Shown in pieces: positions 44,850-49,427 of a stretch of 49,427 nt of DNA. Under the pieces are notes generated by a model that did no database searches, was not told where the DNA came from, and was given only the letters and a program-made list of their open reading frames with translations. Each line of letters opens with the position of its first letter. The stretch's first letter is position 1. This stretch comes from Candidatus Rifleibacteriota bacterium (GTDB lineage: Bacteria; Riflebacteria; Ozemobacteria; Ozemobacterales; Ozemobacteraceae). The translations under genes and the position numbers were made by a program. The stretch spans positions 1-49,427 of the forward strand of contig JAKJFO010000008.1 of assembly GCA_022704885.1 (NCBI GenBank), in the 5' to 3' direction.

Positions 44850-45725
44850 TTACGGGCAGAGCGAAACCATCGTTTCGACAACCCTCTCAAGATCTTCACG
44901 GCTGTAGAATTCGATTTCTATGCGGCCGCTTTTTTTGCCATGACGAATGCGGACCTTGGCGCCCAGCAGTTCTTGAAGATTGTCTTCAACAGCCCTGACG
45001 TGCAGATCTTGACTCATCGCTGATTTACCTTTCGTTTTCGCCGAGCCTGTCGAGGGCTGATGGCGGTTTTGTGCAATACGCTTTTCTATTTCATAAACAG
45101 ACAGTTGATCCCTGACGATCAGCCTGGCCCAGGTCTTTATCTCGATTGGATCCTTGATTCCGGCCAGCATTTTTGCGTGACCAGCCGAGATCTTGCCTGA
45201 GACGACAAGTTCCTGGATGTCGGCGGGAAGCTGGAGCAGGCGGAGCCTGTTGGTAAGAGCGGATCTGCTGCGACCGACCTTTTCTGCAAGCTGGTCGTGC
45301 GTGAGACCGTAGTTGAGAAGTATGTCTCTCAGTGATCGGGCCTCTTCTATCGGATTGAGATCCTGACGCTGGATGTTTTCTATGAGTCCGGCCAGCATCG
45401 TCTGCTCTTCATCGAGCCGACGCACAACCGCTGGGATTGTTCTGATTCCGGCCAGTTTGCTGGCGCGGTAGCGTCTCTCACCTGACACTATCTGGTAGCG
45501 GTCGCCGACAGCTCTGACCAGAACCGGTTGCAGTACACCGTTTTCGCGTATGGACTGTGCCAGTTCCTCGAGCGCCTGTTTATCAAAGATCTTACGGGGC
45601 TGATTCGGGTTGGGGAACAACTTCTCCAGCGGCAGCATGTGGAATTCCATTTCTACATTCGCTGTCGGCATACACGAATAGCCCGTGAGTTCTGTATCGG
45701 CTGTTTTATCCTGTTGATTTAACAA
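44850..45725 (-). CDS. parB: ParB/Spo0J-family chromosome partition protein
   Basis: The protein has up to 291 residues. The N-terminal ParB domain has NPNQPRKIFD, GERRYR (82-87, the CTP/parS-related box) and ENIQRQDLNPIEEA (116-129). A KorB-type helix-turn-helix follows (LTHDQLAEKVGRSRSALTNRLRLLQLP). The C-terminal dimerisation domain is present. ParB loads at parS sites as a CTP-dependent clamp and organises the origin region. The start is uncertain: the TTG at 45725 follows GAGCGG, but ATGs at codons 19, 26 or 30 would also keep the domain. There is no soj-type parA next to it. The next P-loop ATPase is the giant two genes on. No parS-like 16-mer was noticed. Confidence 0.93.
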   Translation of the reverse strand: MLNQQDKTADTELTGYSCMPTANVEMEFHMLPLEKLFPNPNQPRKIFDKQALEELAQSIRENGVLQPVLVRAVGDRYQIVSGERRYRASKLAGIRTIPAVVRRLDEEQTMLAGLIENIQRQDLNPIEEARSLRDILLNYGLTHDQLAEKVGRSRSALTNRLRLLQLPADIQELVVSGKISAGHAKMLAGIKDPIEIKTWARLIVRDQLSVYEIEKRIAQNRHQPSTGSAKTKGKSAMSQDLHVRAVEDNLQELLGAKVRIRHGKKSGRIEIEFYSREDLERVVETMVSLCP

Positions 45726-45751
45726 ATTTTTCCGCTCTTTCTTTGTCAGGT

Positions 45752-45780
45752 TTAACAGAATTTACAGGTTATGTTATCAT
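45752..45780 (+). promoter_or_regulatory. Sigma70-type promoter for the secreted TPR operon
   Basis: TTAACA (45752-45757) is spaced 17 bp from TATCAT (45775-45780), which is preceded by TGt (extended -10). The ATG at 45828 is 48 nt downstream, with CAGGAG before it. It shares the spacer with the parB start. Confidence 0.6.
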
Positions 45781-45827
45781 GACTTTTACACAACGACAAT
45801 AATTTATTAAAAACAGGAGTCGCCACT

Positions 45828-47054
45828 ATGACCAGTCTTATCTCCACCAGAATATTACGTGCTGGTGTGCTTGTTGTAGCGATGTCAATGTTTATGCTGC
45901 ACGTAACTCATGCACAGCCGGTTCAGGTTACGCCAGAGTTTCAGCGTGCAATGCAGCAGCTGGCCCAGGGAGCCTATGACGCAGCCGTAGAAGAACTCAA
46001 GCCATTACTCGGACAGGGCAAGACTCATGCACCGGCAATGGTCGAAATCGGCAAGATTCGCATCAAACAGGCAGAGGCACAGATGACCAGCGCCCTCGCC
46101 AATTTCAGCGAAGCCGCAGAAATGTTGAACGGTGGACTGCAGGCTGGTGGAGTCAGCGGGCCGGAACTGCCTAAAACCCTCTACGATCTTGCCAGAGTGT
46201 ATGAAGAACGTTTGCGAAATTATCCGATGGCAATCGAAATATATAAAAAGATTATCGAAGAACATCCGGCATTCCTGGCAATTGACAGGGTATATTTCAA
46301 CCTGGCTACCAGTCATGAAGCGATCGGGCAGATCGAGCAAGCGGCAGAAAACTACCGCAAGATTGTCGCCGACTATTCCTACAGCACTTATTTTACAGCT
46401 GCTCGCGAGCGCATGACCAAGCTGGCTGTCGGTACCGGTGTTCAGGACGAAGCCATTTCGACTCAGGAAGACGTAGTAGCTGCGGCTGATGCCGACGATG
46501 CTGCCCAGGCCAGTCTTGATCTTGGTGACATGCACGCAGGTTCCGGGAACTTCAAAAAGGCGGCTGAGGCTTATCGTCAGGCTGCCGCTGCGGCCGGAGA
46601 CCAGGAAGAAGCTGTCGCGGCGTACCGAAAGCTTATCGACGTGCTCGATTCGAAGCAGAAAGACTATCAGGGCGCGGCCAACGCTCTCGAAGAACTTATG
46701 GAAAAATACCCGGATGCACCGGGTACCGGTGATCTGGTTTATCGCCTCGGCCGCATCTATGAACAGGATCTCGACTCAATGAAAAAGACGACTACAGTTG
46801 ATGGTCGGGTGAGATACCGTAAGAGTGCAGAGAATGTAGAAAAGGCGTTGAATTATTATAATTCGGTAACCGAAAAGTATCCTGATGCCGATGTATCAGC
46901 AGATGCCTTTTTGCGAAAAGGTGAACTTTACGAAAAGGAACTGCGTGATTATGATCAGGCCAGAAAGTCCTATCAGGAGTTTCTCAGGCGATTTCCACGC
47001 CACGAGCAGTCATCGGCTATTCGCGAAAAACTTCGCGATATCGAAGGCTACTGA
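45828..47054 (+). CDS. Secreted TPR protein
   Basis: The protein has 408 residues. A Sec signal (about 1-30, cleavage after THA) is followed by TPR-like repeats over most of the length (about 35-405), clearest at YDLARVYEERLRNYPMAIEIYKKII, EDQEEAVAAYRKLI and the final DYDQARKSYQEFLRRFP. The last repeats resemble those of BamD/CpoB-type periplasmic proteins. No lipobox is seen, so it is probably periplasmic. It begins an operon with a putative outer-membrane barrel, an HD-GYP protein and an unknown protein. It may act in envelope assembly, by analogy only. Confidence 0.9.
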   Translation: MTSLISTRILRAGVLVVAMSMFMLHVTHAQPVQVTPEFQRAMQQLAQGAYDAAVEELKPLLGQGKTHAPAMVEIGKIRIKQAEAQMTSALANFSEAAEMLNGGLQAGGVSGPELPKTLYDLARVYEERLRNYPMAIEIYKKIIEEHPAFLAIDRVYFNLATSHEAIGQIEQAAENYRKIVADYSYSTYFTAARERMTKLAVGTGVQDEAISTQEDVVAAADADDAAQASLDLGDMHAGSGNFKKAAEAYRQAAAAAGDQEEAVAAYRKLIDVLDSKQKDYQGAANALEELMEKYPDAPGTGDLVYRLGRIYEQDLDSMKKTTTVDGRVRYRKSAENVEKALNYYNSVTEKYPDADVSADAFLRKGELYEKELRDYDQARKSYQEFLRRFPRHEQSSAIREKLRDIEGY

Positions 47055-47745
47055 CTATTTCGGTCGTACGGCCGCCAGAACTCTTCTTGTTGTTCTGATT
47101 TTTATTGCAGTTGCGCATGCCAGCTTTGCCAGCGCCACTATCAACGGTTTAAGCGGTACCATGCTGGTGCCGGGTCTTGACGTTCTGCCACCTGGCGGCG
47201 CGCGAGCGGCAGTGCATCTGATCGGTGAATCAAAATTCAACGAAGCATCTTTCAAGGGTGTGTTCGCTTTTTCAGATGATTCTGAAGTCGCAGTGATCAA
47301 GCGTTTTTCCATCGATGGCGCTCAGGATCAGACCGATCCGGTGTTTGCCGGCAAATACAAGATTCGGGCAAACATGGCAGTAGCAGCTTTTATCGACCCG
47401 AACGATGACTACCAGAATTCAGTGATGCTGCTCAATGGATTGCCGGGTAACCGGGTAGTGCTTGGCCTTGGCACCAATATCGCCATGAACGAAAACCAGA
47501 AAAAGGCTGCTTTTGGCCGTTATTCCGAGACCGGCGCCGCTGTCGACCCAGTATTCTTCGTTATGGGAGCGAGTTTGAACATCGATCCCGATACGACGTT
47601 GACCATGGACTATGCCGGCAATGATTTTGTGGTTGGACTGCGGCACAGGTTCGATGAAGCACTGAGCCTCGATTTTGGCTTTTATACGCCTGATCGGATT
47701 CATGATACCAGCAGGTATGTCGTTGGCGCCAACTTTGGCTTTTAA
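46951..47745 (+). CDS. Putative outer-membrane beta-barrel protein, start uncertain
   Basis: From about 47080 the frame encodes a signal-like helix (LLVVLIFIAVAHASFASA) and about 210 residues of alternating strands with Gly and aromatic residues, ending in GANFGF. A C-terminal Phe is typical of proteins inserted by the BAM complex, and NGLSGTMLVPGLDVLPPGG resembles the first strand of YjbH-like barrels. The start is unresolved: no ATG, GTG or TTG lies between the upstream stop (47052-47054) and the signal helix. The ATG at 46951 (AAAAGGAA upstream) overlaps the TPR gene by 104 bp and would give an unusually long N-region. A rare start codon or a sequencing frameshift are alternatives. Confidence 0.7.
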   Translation: MIRPESPIRSFSGDFHATSSHRLFAKNFAISKATDYFGRTAARTLLVVLIFIAVAHASFASATINGLSGTMLVPGLDVLPPGGARAAVHLIGESKFNEASFKGVFAFSDDSEVAVIKRFSIDGAQDQTDPVFAGKYKIRANMAVAAFIDPNDDYQNSVMLLNGLPGNRVVLGLGTNIAMNENQKKAAFGRYSETGAAVDPVFFVMGASLNIDPDTTLTMDYAGNDFVVGLRHRFDEALSLDFGFYTPDRIHDTSRYVVGANFGF

Positions 47746-47748
47746 GGC

Positions 47749-48426
47749 ATGATAATTACACTCTTCAACGCACTGTTGATCGTTCTGATAACCTGGCTTG
47801 CCTACCTCTACTTCGATCTTCGCGAAAAGGCAATGCCGGCGCATGAGCGTTATTCTCAGCTGATTCGAGGAGTTGCCTCGATCGTCGATCGCATCGAGGG
47901 CTATGATAAGAAACATTCTCGTGAAATAGCTGAACTGGCCGAGCGAATAGGTATGGCTTCTGGTTTGCAACCCGAACAATTGCAGAGTCTCAGTGCAGCT
48001 GCCATGCTGCATGATATCGGAGAACTTCTTCTGCCGCGCGATCTGGTCAAGAGCGGTAAGAAGCTGGAAGGTGACGATCTCGAACTGCTGCGCACCCATA
48101 CCCTGCTCGGCGAACTGCATCTCAAAGCACAGATCGAAGAACTCGACGAAGTGCCTTCATTGATCCGCTGGCATCACGAACGTTGGGATGGACTGGGCTA
48201 CCCGGACAACCTCAAAGGTGAAGAAATCCCGGTGGCTGCGAGAATTATCGCACTGGCAGACGCTATTTCGGCGATGAATGCCCGGCGCGACTACCGAAAA
48301 CGCCAGTATTCAGGGCACGAAGATATTATCGCAGAGGTGAAGCGCCTGTCGGGTATGCAGTTCGACCCGCAACTTGTTAAAAACTGGGTCAGCATCGGCT
48401 GCCCGGTTGAGAGTGGTAAAAAATGA
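47749..48426 (+). CDS. Membrane-anchored HD-GYP domain protein (putative c-di-GMP phosphodiesterase)
   Basis: The protein has 225 residues. One N-terminal membrane helix (about 3-22) precedes an HD-GYP domain: HD at 88-89, HH at 142-143, and DGLGYP at 147-152, followed by IPVAARIIALADAISAM. HD-GYP enzymes hydrolyse c-di-GMP or cGAMP-type dinucleotides in the cytoplasm. Two departures from consensus are seen: HDIGE instead of HDIGK and THTLLG instead of the usual HP..G. It starts three bases after the barrel gene stop and overlaps the next gene by ATGA. Catalytic competence is likely but should be tested. Confidence 0.88.
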   Translation: MIITLFNALLIVLITWLAYLYFDLREKAMPAHERYSQLIRGVASIVDRIEGYDKKHSREIAELAERIGMASGLQPEQLQSLSAAAMLHDIGELLLPRDLVKSGKKLEGDDLELLRTHTLLGELHLKAQIEELDEVPSLIRWHHERWDGLGYPDNLKGEEIPVAARIIALADAISAMNARRDYRKRQYSGHEDIIAEVKRLSGMQFDPQLVKNWVSIGCPVESGKK

Positions 48427-49361
48427 CTTTTCGGCTGCAATCAGCCTGGCTGCTCGAGGCGGTTGCCGATATTTCAACCGTCGATTCAGTTTTTTTTCCG
48501 TTCATCCACCGTTTCTCTGCGCTTAACTGGCTTAGCCGGCGCGACTTCTCGCTGTCGGTCAACGCTTATTCGGCAAGCCAGGCCATGCTGCTGCGAGCCT
48601 GGCTGGATGGTCGAAATGGGGCGTTCAGCGACAGGAATCTGCAGAAATTCAACCAGCAGATTAAAAACCCGCTCGATCTTTCATTGAATCCGTTTCGCGC
48701 CTGGAAAGACCGCCTGTTCGACCGGCAGCAGCTTGACTATCTTTTCTACTGGCGCGAAGCTGCTTTTGAAATCGAAGAAGAAACCCAGCGCGAAATTTTC
48801 TGGTCGGCAGTGTATCAGATCATGTCATGCTGGCTCAGCAACCGTGTTTGTGAAATGCCGGCAGAGTGCCGCCCGGACGAGATGATGGGACTCATGCTTA
48901 ATCGACATGCTGAGTTCATCAAGGGGCGCGAAGCTAAGATCACCATAAGTAACAGCAGTCTCGAAGAGCTGGCCGCCGAAAAAGCCTGTCTTACCGTTTT
49001 CCCGCTGATTTTTGGTGACGAGGAAAATGCCGAAATAACGCTGCAGATGGTTTTCGATGCCTGGCAGAACGGTCACGATGACATCGAGCAGGCAAAGCGG
49101 CAGATGCGTGTGCAGCTGCGAAAATATCAGATCGATTTCAGCAAACCCGACGACCATTATTTGATCAACCGGTTGTCGGCAAACTCCAAAGTCGCAGCCC
49201 TGATCTGGTCAGGGCTCGATCTGCCACCGGCACTGTACGAGCAGGAGCTGGTGCGACCTCTGCAGAATAGCCTTTCGACACGATATCAAAAATCCCGTCT
49301 GTTGATGAAAGCTGTCGATCGCACCTGCGATGCCTACGATTACCTGCTGCTCTTTTACTGA
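48423..49361 (+). CDS. Uncharacterised 312-residue protein coupled to the HD-GYP gene
   Basis: The start overlaps the HD-GYP stop (ATGA), so translation is coupled. The protein is mostly helical, with many aromatic residues (for example NPFRAWKDRLF, LFYWREAAFEI), Arg and Glu, and no signal peptide, membrane helix or catalytic motif that I recognise. It may be a cytoplasmic partner or effector of the HD-GYP protein; that is inference from position only. Confidence 0.8.
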   Translation: MTFRLQSAWLLEAVADISTVDSVFFPFIHRFSALNWLSRRDFSLSVNAYSASQAMLLRAWLDGRNGAFSDRNLQKFNQQIKNPLDLSLNPFRAWKDRLFDRQQLDYLFYWREAAFEIEEETQREIFWSAVYQIMSCWLSNRVCEMPAECRPDEMMGLMLNRHAEFIKGREAKITISNSSLEELAAEKACLTVFPLIFGDEENAEITLQMVFDAWQNGHDDIEQAKRQMRVQLRKYQIDFSKPDDHYLINRLSANSKVAALIWSGLDLPPALYEQELVRPLQNSLSTRYQKSRLLMKAVDRTCDAYDYLLLFY

Positions 49362-49427
49362 AAAACTTTCAGCAATTCTCGGTATACGTACTGAAGCAGG
49401 TTCTCACACATAGTTTGTTTGATTTGC
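49355..49427 (-). CDS. C-terminal end of a convergent gene entering from the right edge
   Basis: A minus-strand frame is open from the window edge to a TAA (49357-49355) that lies within the last codons of the plus-strand gene, a 7-bp overlap. The 23 visible residues (ending LLQYVYRELLKVFQ) have the texture of a natural amphipathic helix. The other two minus frames are closed. Support is limited to this short tail. Confidence 0.4.
   Translation of the reverse strand, partial: QIKQTMCENLLQYVYRELLKVFQ

Noticed and set aside
45726..45827. parS site near parB
   Set aside because: No sequence close to the common 16-bp parS palindrome was seen in this spacer or noticed elsewhere in the window.

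Overview
The window is bacterial chromosomal DNA with dense coding on both strands and roughly balanced base composition. No rRNA, tRNA, insertion sequence, phage gene or CRISPR array was seen. The host looks like a fermenting, diderm-type bacterium: it has butyrate kinase plus phosphate butyryltransferase, the peptidoglycan ligase MurC, lipoprotein and Sec signal peptides, and a secreted protein built like an outer-membrane beta-barrel with a C-terminal Phe. Many products are long, lineage-specific TPR, coiled-coil or repeat proteins, and Tad/CpaE-type genes occur as unusual fusions. This would suit a poorly sampled deep lineage; Candidatus Riflebacteria/Ozemobacteria is one guess, but nothing here proves the phylum.

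Layout. 1-5219 (+): a cut-off coiled-coil protein and a 1288-residue lipoprotein with fibronectin-like repeats and a HEFQH metallopeptidase domain. 5251-8964 (-): an ABC-2 exporter (ATPase and permease), a coiled-coil/zinc-ribbon protein and a 43-residue membrane peptide. 9058-13478 (+): a compressed Tad secretion locus in which TadZ is fused to TadA and TadB to TadC, followed by a DUF523 protein. 13768-18254: a small membrane protein, an SLH-domain protein (-) and a two-domain M16 peptidase closed by a strong terminator. 18315-23184: a 37-residue membrane peptide, murC, a Cys-containing small protein, a Ste24-type M48 protease (+), and a cyclic-nucleotide-binding domain fused to a CpaE-like ATPase (-). 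23346-26930 (+): an overlapping rlmI-like/nudix/buk/ptb operon. 26931-31840: a TPR/CFI-box protein (-), ComM and a secreted GH13 amylase (+).

31837-45725 (-) is the most unusual part. Seven genes run in one direction: parB, an MBL-fold hydrolase, a ParA/MinD-like P-loop ATPase carrying a tail of about 900 residues, a 1281-residue basic orphan coupled to it by ATGA, a PP2C phosphatase with its own promoter, a coiled-coil protein whose C-terminus has the same unusual composition as the giants, and a protein made of exactly 20 TPRs. I recognise no described system with this content. It may be a scaffolded, phosphorylation-controlled positioning or envelope machine, but that is inference.

45828-49361 (+): a secreted TPR protein, the putative outer-membrane beta-barrel, an HD-GYP protein and an unknown protein form an operon. 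The tail of a convergent gene enters from the right edge.

Genome-wide style. Most recognisable promoters sit 22-51 nt upstream of a start codon, and several have an extended -10 (TGn). Convergent genes often share or abut their stop codons.
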